Source: Sphingobacterium sp. FBM7-1
Lineage (GTDB): Bacteria; Bacteroidota; Bacteroidia; Sphingobacteriales; Sphingobacteriaceae
DNA length: 64,000 bases
Reading direction: 5' to 3'
Assembly: GCF_020687765.1 (NCBI RefSeq)
Contig: NZ_JAJEWJ010000001.1
Coordinates: 496,001-560,000, forward strand
The notes under the pieces were generated by a model. It was not told where the DNA came from. It ran no database searches and saw only the letters and a list, made by a program, of their open reading frames with translations. Made by a program: the position numbers and the translations under genes. How positions within the stretch are numbered: the stretch's first letter is position 1; each line of letters begins with the position of its first letter. Below are positions 1 through 8,421 of the stretch, piece after piece.

Positions 1-252
1 ATCTTTATAGTTCAAGCCGATACAAACGATTTTAGAAGGACGCGCAAACGGTGCTCCTAAACGTACGCCTGCAGGTACCTCTTGTAAGTTGCCTTTCTGT
101 TCTTGTACAAATTCAGCTAGTTTAGCTAATCCGTTCTCTGCAAAAAACTGCTCGTTGTAATCGCCGCCTAACGCAGAAACATCGTAATTTACACCATCGA
201 TTTGTACGCCGATTTTTTCTTTTCCAAATTCTCCGAATCGTATTAACTTCAT
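1..252 (-). CDS. Fumarylacetoacetate hydrolase (FAH) family protein, N-terminal part
   Basis: The reverse strand reads from an ATG at 252 and stays open to the window edge, so only the first 84 or so residues are visible. The protein begins MKLIRFGEFGKEKIGV and reaches PSKIVCIGLNYKD, which is the usual transition from the small N-terminal domain into the catalytic FAH domain (family motif 'IxxxGLNY'). FAH enzymes hydrolyse or decarboxylate 2,4-diketo acids. In sugar-acid operons the member usually acts on a 2,4-diketo-3-deoxy acid. It is the fourth gene of a minus-strand operon, 56 bases after the SDR gene, so an L-2,4-diketo-3-deoxyfuconate type substrate is inferred from context. The metal-binding residues lie outside the window and cannot be checked. 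Confidence 0.85.
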   Translation of the reverse strand, partial: MKLIRFGEFGKEKIGVQIDGVNYDVSALGGDYNEQFFAENGLAKLAEFVQEQKGNLQEVPAGVRLGAPFARPSKIVCIGLNYKD

Positions 253-308
253 TTTTTTATATTGTGTATGTAATGTCTATTTGTTGATAAAATGTTTTGT
301 GTGACTCA

Positions 309-1073
309 TTAATTGTTTAATTTAATAAATCCTCCGTCGATAGGATAGTCGTTACCCGTGATAAACGCCGCATCGTCGGAACACAGAAACAACGCTAATT
401 TAGCAATTTCTTCTGGTTTAGCCATTCTGCCTATGGGTTGGGATTGGGAAAGCTTCTCAAACATTTCTGTTTCTTGTCCCGGATAATTTTTAGCGATAAA
501 GCCATCTACAAAAGGGGTGTGTACTCGTGCGGGAGAAATCGAATTCGAACGGATATTGTCCGCTATGTAATCCCGAGCAACCGACATACTCATCGCATAA
601 ATGGCCCCTTTGCTCATGGAATAGGCAAATCGATCGCTGATTCCAACGACGGACGCGATAGACGCTAGATTTAAGATCGCCCCACCTCCATTTGCTTTCA
701 TGGCCGGCACCGCTGCATAAAGTGCGTTGTAGGCTCCTTTTACGTTGACACTGAATACGCGATCGAAGTCTTCGGGTGCGCATTTTTCTAAATTACCAAC
801 GTGTGCAATGCCAGCATTGTTCACCAAAATGTCTACTGCACCTATACTGTTCACAGCATCTAATACCTCCGCTTGTTCTGCCACGTTGCAAGTGTGCAAC
901 TTCGCTTGTCCGCCGGCTGCTATAATGCCGTCTACTACTGGTTGGGCAACCTCCGCGTTCAAATCTATAATATGTACATATGCACCCTCTTGGGCGAAAA
1001 GTTCAGCAATGGCTCTTCCTATCCCACTTCCTCCTCCTGTTATAATCGCCACTTTATTATTTAATTTCGACAT
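309..1073 (-). CDS. SDR family oxidoreductase (sugar-acid or sugar dehydrogenase)
   Basis: A classical short-chain dehydrogenase of 254 residues. It shows the Rossmann glycine motif TGGGSGIG near residue 12, the NNAG motif, and the catalytic Ser with YSMSK (YxxxK) in the second half. The reading frame is open for 18 codons further upstream, but the ATG at 1073 begins MSKLNNKVAIITGGG, the standard SDR start; the upstream part is also spaced just after the stop of the UxaA gene. It sits in an operon with a UxaA-type dehydratase, a mutarotase and an FAH hydrolase. This suggests an NAD(P)-dependent oxidation in the non-phosphorylative breakdown of L-fucose or a related 6-deoxy sugar. The exact substrate is inference. 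Confidence 0.88.
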   Translation of the reverse strand: MSKLNNKVAIITGGGSGIGRAIAELFAQEGAYVHIIDLNAEVAQPVVDGIIAAGGQAKLHTCNVAEQAEVLDAVNSIGAVDILVNNAGIAHVGNLEKCAPEDFDRVFSVNVKGAYNALYAAVPAMKANGGGAILNLASIASVVGISDRFAYSMSKGAIYAMSMSVARDYIADNIRSNSISPARVHTPFVDGFIAKNYPGQETEMFEKLSQSQPIGRMAKPEEIAKLALFLCSDDAAFITGNDYPIDGGFIKLNN

Positions 1074-1102
1074 GTTTATGTAATTATTAATTTTCGTAAA
1101 AT

Positions 1103-2767
1103 CTATAACGATACACCCCTTCGCCAAGGAATGAAGTCATCTTGCCCCAGCTGTACAGCTTTTGGCTGCTGCTCACCGCTGGCAACCTGAATAACATATT
1201 CTAAAATACGGTGTGCGGTTTCGGCTATTGTTTCTTCGCCATCTATCACCGTTCCGCAATTGAGGTCAATGATATCGGGCATTTTTTCAAATGTTCGTGT
1301 GTTGGTGGATAACTTTACGACGGGAGCAATCGGATTTCCAGTCGGTGTACCCAACCCCGTGGTAAAAAGTACAATATTCGCTCCGGCAGCCACTTCTGCC
1401 GTCGTGCTTTCCACATCGTTTCCCGGCGTACATAAGAGATTCAGCCCCGGTTTAGTGACTACTCCCGGATAATCGACGACCGCCGTTACGGGAGAGTTTC
1501 CGCCTTTTTTGGCCGCTCCCGCAGATTTTATAGCGTCCGTAATCAGTCCGTCCCGAATATTTCCGGGCGAGGGATTCATATAAAAGCCTGAACCGTCTGC
1601 TTCCGCTTTCGCATTGTAGGTCTTCATCAGATGCATAAATTTTTCAGCAGTGGCTTCATCAATACAGCGATCACTCATTTCTTGCTCGACGCCACAGAGT
1701 TCGGGAAATTCGGCCAATATAACCGAACCGCCCATCGTTACGAGCATATCAGAAACGTAACCTAAGGCTGGGTTAGCAGAAATACCTGAAAATCCATCGG
1801 AACCACCGCACTCTAAACCGATACATAATTTATCTAAGGGTGCCGGTTGACGGGTCTGCTGATTGGCTTGTGTGAGTCCGGCAAACGTTGCTTTTATAGC
1901 TTTTTGCATCAGTTCTTGTTCCGTGCCTTCGGATTGCTGCTCAAAAACAAATAGCGGTTTATCAAATGCTGCATCGCGTTTTTTTATTTCCTCCTGCAGG
2001 ATAGTGGCCTGCGCATGTTGACAACCTAGGCTTAAAACGGTAGCACCCGCTACATTGGGATGGGTAATATAGCCGGCTAATAGTCCACAAAGCGCGTCGG
2101 AATCCATGCGTGTTCCACCACAGCCCATTTCATGATTCAAAAATTTAACGCCGTCGACATTCGGAAATAAACGAATTCTTTCGCGATTGTCCTTTGTCGA
2201 CGAAAGATCTAGAGACAACAATTCATCGACGGATGCACCTGCCTGATAACGTGCAATTAATTCATCTACCTCGTTGGAATAATCTTTTGATGCTACTTGG
2301 TAACCTAACTTCTCTTCTAGCGCTTCTTTTAATGTCAGGACATTCCGGTTCTCACAAAATACCAAAGGGATAACCAACCAGTAATTGGCAGTTCCTACGC
2401 TTCCATTACTGCGGTGGAATCCGTTAAACATACGATCTCGAAATCCTGAAACATCCGGCTTTTCCCAGCCTAATTTGCGGGCACCTAGTTTAAAGTTATC
2501 CGAAGCGTGTCGCAAATTTTCGGTGCTGATAAGAATACCCTCTGTTACAGCATAGTTCATTTTGCCGACCAGCACCCCATACATCATCACATCCGCATCC
2601 TTGTCTAAAGGATAAATGGTAAATTTATGTTTCGCACGGACGCCTTCTCGTAACAGAAAAGTCTGTCCGTTAACCGTTACTTCAAATCCTTGGGGTAAAT
2701 CCCGCAACGCCACCAATACATTATCTTTTGGGTGTATCTGTAAATAGGACAAACGTTCTTTTTCCAT
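1103..2767 (-). CDS. UxaA family hydrolase / altronate dehydratase-like
   Basis: A 554-residue protein with the full UxaA architecture: an N-terminal SAF-like domain (residues 1 to about 95) followed by the long dehydratase domain. Recognisable family blocks are GSVGTANYW, the GCGGTR stretch near residue 218, GLECGGSDGFSG near 320, and a C-terminal LNCGTVIDG. Family members dehydrate aldonic acids such as altronate or galactarate using Fe2+. It starts 2 bases downstream of the mutarotase stop and is followed after 29 bases by the SDR, so co-transcription is very likely. In this Bacteroidota gene set the substrate is probably L-fuconate or a keto-deoxy derivative; that is inferred from the neighbours, not from active-site residues. 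Confidence 0.88.
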   Translation of the reverse strand: MEKERLSYLQIHPKDNVLVALRDLPQGFEVTVNGQTFLLREGVRAKHKFTIYPLDKDADVMMYGVLVGKMNYAVTEGILISTENLRHASDNFKLGARKLGWEKPDVSGFRDRMFNGFHRSNGSVGTANYWLVIPLVFCENRNVLTLKEALEEKLGYQVASKDYSNEVDELIARYQAGASVDELLSLDLSSTKDNRERIRLFPNVDGVKFLNHEMGCGGTRMDSDALCGLLAGYITHPNVAGATVLSLGCQHAQATILQEEIKKRDAAFDKPLFVFEQQSEGTEQELMQKAIKATFAGLTQANQQTRQPAPLDKLCIGLECGGSDGFSGISANPALGYVSDMLVTMGGSVILAEFPELCGVEQEMSDRCIDEATAEKFMHLMKTYNAKAEADGSGFYMNPSPGNIRDGLITDAIKSAGAAKKGGNSPVTAVVDYPGVVTKPGLNLLCTPGNDVESTTAEVAAGANIVLFTTGLGTPTGNPIAPVVKLSTNTRTFEKMPDIIDLNCGTVIDGEETIAETAHRILEYVIQVASGEQQPKAVQLGQDDFIPWRRGVSL

Positions 2768-2769
2768 TC

Positions 2770-3099
2770 TTATAATTCAAAAATTTTATTCATCAATACC
2801 CATTTTTCCCCTGGTTTTGCCCCCGGCACCGACCGCTGATATTTCCACATCAATTTTTCCCATTCTTGTACTTTTGGGTTGCGAAGATCCATTTCGTTTT
2901 TTTGTTCTAAGCTAAATAAATCCGATACATCCATCGTCATAAATAGCCGATTACCAAACCGATATATAGTCATATCTACGATACCTGCTTCTATCAATGA
3001 TGCGTGGATTTCTGGCCATACTGACTGATGATAGGTGTCGTATTCTGCGATTAAATTCGGGTCATCTACCAAATCGAGTGCAAATGCATATCTCTTCAT
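2770..3099 (-). CDS. L-rhamnose/L-fucose mutarotase (RhaM fold, DUF718)
   Basis: A 109-residue protein (family about 104). It carries the RhaM signature: an early Tyr-His pair followed by WPEI (YHQSVWPEI, residues 23-31), then TIYRFGNRLFM, and a tryptophan-containing C-terminal part (WEKLMWKYQ). These enzymes interconvert the alpha and beta anomers of 6-deoxy-hexopyranoses so that the downstream dehydrogenase meets the right anomer. It is the first gene of the operon and its ATG at 3099 is about 180 bases from the divergent AraC gene. Whether the sugar is rhamnose or fucose cannot be read from the sequence; the FAH/SDR/UxaA neighbours favour fucose. Confidence 0.85.
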   Translation of the reverse strand: MKRYAFALDLVDDPNLIAEYDTYHQSVWPEIHASLIEAGIVDMTIYRFGNRLFMTMDVSDLFSLEQKNEMDLRNPKVQEWEKLMWKYQRSVPGAKPGEKWVLMNKIFEL

Positions 3100-3276
3100 T
3101 TTTCTCTCTTTACGCGCTATGGGCCCCTAGCTATGGAAATTAAGGCCTCATGGAAAAGTAAAACTAAGTTAATTTAACACAAGATTATTGAACTATTTTA
3201 CCGTTTTACTAAGCGATATTAACATGGTTGTGTATATTTACACCCTCTGCACGAATAAATAAATTACACCGCTTGT
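3100..3276. promoter_or_regulatory. Divergent promoter region between sugar operon and AraC regulator
   Basis: The 177 bases between the two divergent starts hold no gene. They contain a direct repeat GCTATGG at 3116-3122 and 3130-3136 close to the mutarotase start, and A/T-rich stretches further right. On the minus strand a near-consensus Bacteroidota -7 element (TAATCTTG) is present around 3180. AraC proteins commonly bind direct repeats, so the GCTATGG pair is a candidate half-site pair, but its 14-base spacing is short for that and this is only a suggestion. Confidence 0.35.
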
Positions 3277-4128
3277 ATGCAAAGGTTAAATCATACTTCC
3301 TCTACCCGCAGTAATATAGCTGTTCGTCGGGATAACGCTCCACAAAACCATAATGTGTGGCATTATCATGAAGAATTGGAATTCATCTATATTAGGGGAG
3401 GAAAAGGCACATTTTTTGTCGGCGATTGTATACAGCAATTTTCAGAAAACTTCACGGTATTAATAGGGTCAAACACACCACATTACTGGCTATTTGATGA
3501 AGAATACCTCAAAGCGAATGGGTTTCCGGCAGATATTCAAGTGGTTCATTTCAAGCCGGATTTTATGGGTGCCGATTTTTTGGAGATATCGGAATCTACA
3601 TCGATCAAGCAGGTATATCGACTCGCTAAGCAGGCGATAGTGTTTGCGCCTAATGACAGCACTTTGCTACAGTTCTTTGAAAATCTGCCCAATCAAGCTC
3701 CAATTATGCGCCTGGCGGCGCTGCTCCAAATATTGGATTATACGGCAACATTGACCGATCCCATCACCTTGGTTAGTCCAAGTTATACGAATCCACAGCA
3801 ACAGGGGGATTATCTTCGTATGAACAAAATTCTAAACTTCATCCGTTTACAGTATAAGTCCAGAATCCAGTTGGATGAAATCGCCCATATAGCGGGGATG
3901 ACCCCAAATTCTTTCTGTCGTTATTTTAAACAACGAACAGGAAAAACATTGATTGAATTTGTAAATGAACTCCGGATAGGACAAGCGTGTAAACTGTTAA
4001 CGGAAGGAAGTGCGCCTATTAAAGAGATATGTTTCGAATGTGGCTTCCATAATTATGTTAGTTTCCACAAAATATTCAAGTCCCTCACCACCCACACACC
4101 CACCGCTTATCGTGCAGCAATGTCTTAG
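3277..4128 (+). CDS. AraC family transcriptional regulator with cupin sensor domain
   Basis: A 283-residue regulator. Residues 1 to about 170 form a cupin-like sugar-sensing domain (HNVWHYHEELEFIYI, then a GDCIQQF stretch). Residues 185-283 form the double helix-turn-helix of AraC/XylS proteins, with IAHIAGMTPNSFCRYFK and IKEICFECGFHNYVSFHK as the two recognition helices. It is divergent from the mutarotase-UxaA-SDR-FAH operon and is most simply its substrate-responsive activator. The product of the operon's pathway as inducer is inference. The start at 3277 is the first in-frame ATG and precedes the cupin domain by a short tail. Confidence 0.9.
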   Translation: MQRLNHTSSTRSNIAVRRDNAPQNHNVWHYHEELEFIYIRGGKGTFFVGDCIQQFSENFTVLIGSNTPHYWLFDEEYLKANGFPADIQVVHFKPDFMGADFLEISESTSIKQVYRLAKQAIVFAPNDSTLLQFFENLPNQAPIMRLAALLQILDYTATLTDPITLVSPSYTNPQQQGDYLRMNKILNFIRLQYKSRIQLDEIAHIAGMTPNSFCRYFKQRTGKTLIEFVNELRIGQACKLLTEGSAPIKEICFECGFHNYVSFHKIFKSLTTHTPTAYRAAMS

Positions 4129-4267
4129 TATAAGATGGTTGTGAATTTCTTGGGAAATAGTTATTTTTGCTGTACAGTGGCAATGATGTCTGCCCTAAAC
4201 CGCCCTCAAAAGCTGATGACGTCTACTTTATTTAATCATCTTCAAATAAGATAATTACGTATAGAGC

Positions 4268-5491
4268 ATGAAAAAATCAGCTTTCTCGCTAGTACCTATT
4301 TTTTTCACATGGTTATTGTTGGTCTTCCCGCTCGCTGGTCTAGTTGGTTCGATCTCGGCTGCATTTCTATACGCGCTCAATGAAGTTACTCACTTCCGCG
4401 AGACGCATCTTTGGATCATATATCTATTACCTTTAGCGGGTGTAGGTATTGTTTGGTGGTACCAGTGGTACGGTGGAAATGCGCAAAAAGGAAACAATCT
4501 ATTATTGGAAGAATATTATTATCCGACATCGGCTGGGGTTCCATGGAGAATGGCACCGATGATTGTCTTGACTACGCTGATCACCCATCTCTTTGGTGGT
4601 TCGGCCGGCCGCGAGGGAACAGCAGTGCAGTACGGTGGTACCGTAGCTGCTCAGTTCACTAGGTTTGTTCATGTAGGAAAACAAGAAAAACGCATTCTTC
4701 TATTATGCGGGATAGCAGCGGGTTTTGCCTCGCTTTTTGGAACGCCGTGGGCAGGAGCGATTTTCGCAGTCGAGGTGGTAAAGCTAGGCAAAAAACGCTG
4801 GTTCGGCATCAGTGCAATATGTGCTACTGCGTTAATCTCAAATTGGGTATGCGACCTATATGGTGATTTACATACGCATTATCCTCCCCTTGTTGAAGTC
4901 ACTACATGGTCTTTTTCTACAATGGCTTATCTGATTCTTGCGGGGATCTTATTTGGATTGGCCGCCATCCTGTTTCGTGTTACCATGGACATATGCAACA
5001 TAGGATTCCAGAAAATAAAACATCCCCTACTCCGACCTTTTGTTGGTGGGATATTGATTGTATTAGCCGTTTACCTATTGCAGACAACCAAGCACATAGG
5101 CCTAGGTATACCCACTATTGTGGAGGCATTTAAATACCCTTTGCCGCCAAGCGATTTCCTCATCAAGATCGTATTAACCGCATTGACATTGTGTGCCGGT
5201 TTTAAGGGCGGAGAGGTTACCCCGCTTTTTTTCATCGGTGCTACGCTAGGCAATGCCTTGGCACCTTTTATTCCGCTTCCGTTAACACTTTTAGCAGCGA
5301 CGGGTTTTGTTTCCGTATTTGCGGGCTGTACTAAAACGCCACTTGCGTGTACCGTAATGGCGATGGAGTTATTCGGTTGGCACTACGGTCTATTTTTCCT
5401 GACAACCTGCTTAATTAGCTTTGTAATATCTGGTCCTCGAGGTATTTATGCCGCTCAGCGAAACAAAACTTTAAAGCTTTTTAAAGGTTGA
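4268..5491 (+). CDS. ClC-type chloride channel / transporter family protein
   Basis: A 407-residue polytopic membrane protein of the ClC family, without cytoplasmic CBS domains. The second conserved region GGSAGREGTAVQ (110-121) contains the gating glutamate (Glu116). The later GFKGGEVTPLF stretch matches the third selectivity-filter segment, and GCTKTPLACTVMAMELF follows as in other members. ClC proteins are either Cl-/H+ exchangers, F-/H+ exchangers or channels. The sequence does not decide which, because the usual proton-glutamate position cannot be aligned with confidence by eye. It is transcribed alone and ends convergently, overlapping the last 11 bases of mqnA. There is no sign of transfer or truncation. 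Confidence 0.88.
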   Translation: MKKSAFSLVPIFFTWLLLVFPLAGLVGSISAAFLYALNEVTHFRETHLWIIYLLPLAGVGIVWWYQWYGGNAQKGNNLLLEEYYYPTSAGVPWRMAPMIVLTTLITHLFGGSAGREGTAVQYGGTVAAQFTRFVHVGKQEKRILLLCGIAAGFASLFGTPWAGAIFAVEVVKLGKKRWFGISAICATALISNWVCDLYGDLHTHYPPLVEVTTWSFSTMAYLILAGILFGLAAILFRVTMDICNIGFQKIKHPLLRPFVGGILIVLAVYLLQTTKHIGLGIPTIVEAFKYPLPPSDFLIKIVLTALTLCAGFKGGEVTPLFFIGATLGNALAPFIPLPLTLLAATGFVSVFAGCTKTPLACTVMAMELFGWHYGLFFLTTCLISFVISGPRGIYAAQRNKTLKLFKG

Positions 5492-6206
5492 GTCCCTTAT
5501 ACAGATCCAAATATTTGTCTATCGCTTTTCGTCGATCGGCAGTCAGATTAAAATCAAGGTTTTCCGTGAGATAGGTGTGATAGTCGAAATTTTCGTACAC
5601 AGGCAAACCGGATATAACATCTTCTAAATGAGCTACCCCTTCAGCTAAAGCATTATTAAATGATTCTTTGAAATCCTCTGGTAATTCTTTGTTTGCCACC
5701 CAGACAGCAAATGCAAAAGGTAAACCTGTCATTTCTTTCCAATAACACCCCAAATCATAGGCGAATGGAACGTGGTTCTTTTTACCAAACGTGCGATCCC
5801 CTATCAGCACATAGGCATCTGCTTCGCCCTCTGTTAGAACCTCTACATCTCTTTTCCAATAGTGTTTTAAAAGAATTTGGGCTAATCCGTTAGATGTTCT
5901 GGACTGCTTGTCTAACAAAAGCGTTTCAATTTCATCAATAGGTTTTTCTGAAAAGATAAAAACCGAATCTACTGCACCATCACTACCAATACAATAATCG
6001 CCGATAATATGGTATTCGGGAAGCTTAGCTAAGGCCGCAATAGGTATAATCCCCATATCTACTTCGTCGTCAATTACCTTTCTAGCACATTCACTTGGGT
6101 AATCTACGGATAGGTCTATCCTATTTATCACATCTGCATTTTTTATACCGTTAAGAAATGGGAGTGTATTGGTATAAGAAACAGCAGATATTGCTATTTT
6201 TTTCAT
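5481..6206 (-). CDS. mqnA: Chorismate dehydratase MqnA (futalosine menaquinone pathway)
   Basis: A 241-residue periplasmic-binding-protein-like enzyme that dehydrates chorismate to 3-enolpyruvylbenzoate, the first committed step of the futalosine route to menaquinone. Seen in the sequence are the N-terminal SAVSYTNTLPF, the RTSNGLAQILLKHYW block near residue 103, AYVLIGDRTF, and the C-terminal GLPFAFAVWVANK, all typical of MqnA. It lies at the end of a minus-strand run mqnE - histidine phosphatase - mqnA with gaps of 10 and 79 bases. With mqnE present, the organism is expected to make menaquinone by this route rather than by the classical Men pathway. The length is slightly short of the usual 250-280. 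Confidence 0.92.
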   Translation of the reverse strand: MKKIAISAVSYTNTLPFLNGIKNADVINRIDLSVDYPSECARKVIDDEVDMGIIPIAALAKLPEYHIIGDYCIGSDGAVDSVFIFSEKPIDEIETLLLDKQSRTSNGLAQILLKHYWKRDVEVLTEGEADAYVLIGDRTFGKKNHVPFAYDLGCYWKEMTGLPFAFAVWVANKELPEDFKESFNNALAEGVAHLEDVISGLPVYENFDYHTYLTENLDFNLTADRRKAIDKYLDLYKGLNL

Positions 6207-6285
6207 GTAAATATTTTTCTTTTTTAAGATTTAATGAGAACCGCGTCTCCGTAATGATAGCTACATTATGTATAACCGGGTTTCT

Positions 6286-6903
6286 TTATAAATTTTCTAG
6301 ATGTTTGACGTTATAATGGTCTACGATATGAAACTCGTTACCATTATGTTCCAATACATAAAGTGCGGTATTGGTATGTGGGAAATCGTCCATAAGGCAT
6401 ACCGACACACCGGTCAAATGACAGAGAAGGATACGCATAGCTCTACCATGCATACAAACCAATATCGTTTCTTCTTGTTCCTGCTGTAACATGTAGGATA
6501 TGGCCTGTTGCTGACGAGCAACAAGCTGATTGGGAGATTCCCCTTGCTCAATACCAAGATCTAGATTCCCTTCCCGCCAGGAGTGAACAACTTTATCAAA
6601 GCCCGTCATGATGGTTTCGTCCTGTTCTTTTCCCTCGTAAATTCCCCACGAAATCTCGTCTAAACCGCTCAGTTCTTCACTGGGTATGCCCAATTCTATA
6701 AATGGACGAACGGTTTGTTTAGTTCGTAACAAGGTGGAGGTGTATATTTTATCAAAACGTACTTGATGAAAAGCTTCAAAAAAAGCCTGTGCTTGTTTAT
6801 GGCCCGTTTCATTCAGCGGAGAGTTCACTCCTCTGCCCTGTACAATACCTCTTAAATTTAAATCTGTCTGTCCGTGTCGGATAAAATAAAATGTCTTTCT
6901 CAA
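6286..6903 (-). CDS. Histidine phosphatase family protein (phosphoglycerate mutase-like)
   Basis: A 205-residue histidine phosphatase. The catalytic RHG motif (FIRHGQTDLNLRG) is at residues 8-20, and the second catalytic histidine is in VCMHGRAMRIL. The start is TTG at 6903: no ATG lies between it and the RHG motif, and the motif must be near the N-terminus in this fold. It begins 10 bases after the mqnE stop and precedes mqnA, so it belongs to the menaquinone transcription unit. The family contains sugar-phosphate, alpha-ribazole phosphate and nucleotide phosphatases. A role in dephosphorylating a pathway intermediate is possible from context but not shown. Confidence 0.85.
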   Translation of the reverse strand: MRKTFYFIRHGQTDLNLRGIVQGRGVNSPLNETGHKQAQAFFEAFHQVRFDKIYTSTLLRTKQTVRPFIELGIPSEELSGLDEISWGIYEGKEQDETIMTGFDKVVHSWREGNLDLGIEQGESPNQLVARQQQAISYMLQQEQEETILVCMHGRAMRILLCHLTGVSVCLMDDFPHTNTALYVLEHNGNEFHIVDHYNVKHLENL

Positions 6904-6913
6904 TGTCTAAAGA

Positions 6914-8107
6914 TTATTCTACTACAGGTAATGAATAATAATTTGGTTTCTCCCCCTCATCAAAAGTGATATCTTTATAATCGGTCACCACGTTGTAGAG
7001 TGTATCACGCTCGATAGGATGCCTATCCACCTGCTTGACCAATTCCACCAACTCGCGTGTACTCATCGCCGGATTTTGTTCTTCTGCTCCAGCCATAGAA
7101 TATATTTTGGTTGTATCATCTAGTGTGCCATCAATATCGTCTACACCGAAAGCTAATGAAAGCTGTGCGGTATCTCGTGAAATCATCGCCCAATATGCTT
7201 TGATGTGATCAAAATTATCCATATATATTCGTGCAATGGCATAATTTCGCAGATCTTCTACAACAGATACTTCAGGAACGTGTGACATTTGGTGACCTTG
7301 GTTACGAAACTTCAAAGGTATAAAGGCTTGAAATCCGGAAGTTTTATCTTGTAATTGACGCAAGCGTTCCATATGGTCTACGCGATGCCAAAATTCTTCG
7401 ATATGTCCATATAACATGGTCGCATTACTGCGCATTCCTAAACGATGTGCCTGTTCGTGAATATCTAACCATTGCTCCGCGGTACACTTATCACCGGCAA
7501 TTTTCTCCCTAATCTCAGGATGGAAAATTTCTGCTCCTCCTCCTGGCATAGAGTCAAGGCCACATTCTTGCAGGTATTTCAAACCGTCGTAATGATTCAT
7601 TTTAGCCTTCTTGAATATGTAGTAATACTCCACTGGAGTAAGCCCTTTGATATGTAAATCAGGCCGATGTTCTTTACATTTCCGAAAAAAGTCAGCGTAA
7701 AATTTTAAGTTTTGGTTAGGAACTACTCCACCCGTAATATGCACTTCAGTTACCGGTTCATTGTCATATTTCCGGACGATCTCCACCATTCCTGCTACAT
7801 CCATCTCCCATCCCTGCTCCCTCTCTTTAATCAGGCGGGAATACGCGCAGAATTTACAATCGTAAACACATACGTTGGTTGGTTCGATATGAAAATTTCT
7901 GTTGAAATAGGTAAAGTCACCGTGTTTTTTTTCGCGGATATAATTTGCCAAAACACCTAAATACCCCAATTCTCCACGCTCATAAAGCAGGACACCTTCT
8001 TCAACAGTCAACCGGATCCCATCGAGCACTTTTTGGGCAATCTCTTTTAATGCTGTATCTAAGTTTTTGTCTTGAATTAAAAAATCCAATTTTTCTGTTG
8101 CGTTCAT
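6914..8107 (-). CDS. mqnE: Aminofutalosine synthase MqnE (radical SAM)
   Basis: A 397-residue radical SAM enzyme. The iron-sulfur motif CxxxCxxC is C80, C84, C87 (CVYDCKFC), followed by HITGGVVPN, SMPGGGAEIF and the C-terminal half with GHIEEFWHRVDHMERLR and GFQAFIPLKF. These are features of MqnE, which joins 3-enolpyruvylbenzoate to SAM to give 6-amino-6-deoxyfutalosine. The related MqnC also carries a radical SAM cluster, but the 'EEFWHRVDHMxxLR' and 'FQAFIPL' context fits MqnE better. It is first in the run with the histidine phosphatase and mqnA. Upstream lies an intergenic block filled by two dispersed hairpin repeats, not by a recognisable riboswitch. Confidence 0.9.
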   Translation of the reverse strand: MNATEKLDFLIQDKNLDTALKEIAQKVLDGIRLTVEEGVLLYERGELGYLGVLANYIREKKHGDFTYFNRNFHIEPTNVCVYDCKFCAYSRLIKEREQGWEMDVAGMVEIVRKYDNEPVTEVHITGGVVPNQNLKFYADFFRKCKEHRPDLHIKGLTPVEYYYIFKKAKMNHYDGLKYLQECGLDSMPGGGAEIFHPEIREKIAGDKCTAEQWLDIHEQAHRLGMRSNATMLYGHIEEFWHRVDHMERLRQLQDKTSGFQAFIPLKFRNQGHQMSHVPEVSVVEDLRNYAIARIYMDNFDHIKAYWAMISRDTAQLSLAFGVDDIDGTLDDTTKIYSMAGAEEQNPAMSTRELVELVKQVDRHPIERDTLYNVVTDYKDITFDEGEKPNYYSLPVVE

Positions 8108-8133
8108 TTCTGTCTCCTAAACAAATTTATTGT

Positions 8134-8248
8134 TTTATACTTTTTTTACCGCAAAAAAAGTATAAAAAAAACTCGCCACTTTAAAATTTTGACGGGGCGG
8201 AAGTGCAGCCATCAAATTTCTACATATTTCAAAATTTTATATGTGGCA
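8134..8248 (+). repeat. Dispersed two-hairpin repeat, diverged copy (plus orientation)
   Basis: A small hairpin (TTTATACTTTTTTT at 8134-8147 pairs with AAAAAAAGTATAAA at 8153-8166) is followed by an A-rich linker. Then comes a larger hairpin whose arms are 8174-8192 (CGCCACTTTAAAATTTTGA) and 8229-8248 (TCAAAATTTTATATGTGGCA). The order and spacing match the copies at 39313 and 59436, but the outer ends read CGCCACTT instead of CGTCGCTT, mostly by transitions. The loop shares AATTTCTACATA with the copy at 59436. It is placed tail to tail with the next copy. Together with an intervening hairpin (GTTAAG near 8256 pairs with CTTAAC near 8291) they fill the whole gap 8108-8421. Confidence 0.6.
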
Positions 8249-8304
8249 TTGAAAGGTTAAGGATGGGATAATACAATTGCACAATCCCCCTCTTAACATT
8301 AACA

Positions 8305-8413
8305 GTCGCATCCGAATGTTTTGCAACTGTACAAATTCATCCTTAGTACTATTCCAAATGTAAAACATTCGAAGCGACGAGGTTTTTGCTTCTTTTTCAC
8401 GGGAAAAAAGAAG
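8305..8413 (-). repeat. Dispersed two-hairpin repeat, clear copy (minus orientation)
   Basis: In the plus direction this reads GTCGCATCCGAATGTTTT (8305-8322), a loop, then AAAACATTCGAAGCGAC (8362-8378), and a small hairpin CTTCTTTTT (8389-8397) / AAAAAAGAAG (8404-8413). Read on the minus strand it has the same order as the other copies: small hairpin, CAAAAA linker, TCGTCGCTTC, variable stem, loop, complementary stem, GGATGCGAC. The inner stem GAATGTTTT/AAAACATTC is unlike that of other copies yet perfectly self-complementary. It ends 8 bases before the stop side of the ABC transporter gene and could serve as its 3' structure. Confidence 0.7.
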
Positions 8414-8421
8414 TTAAAAGA

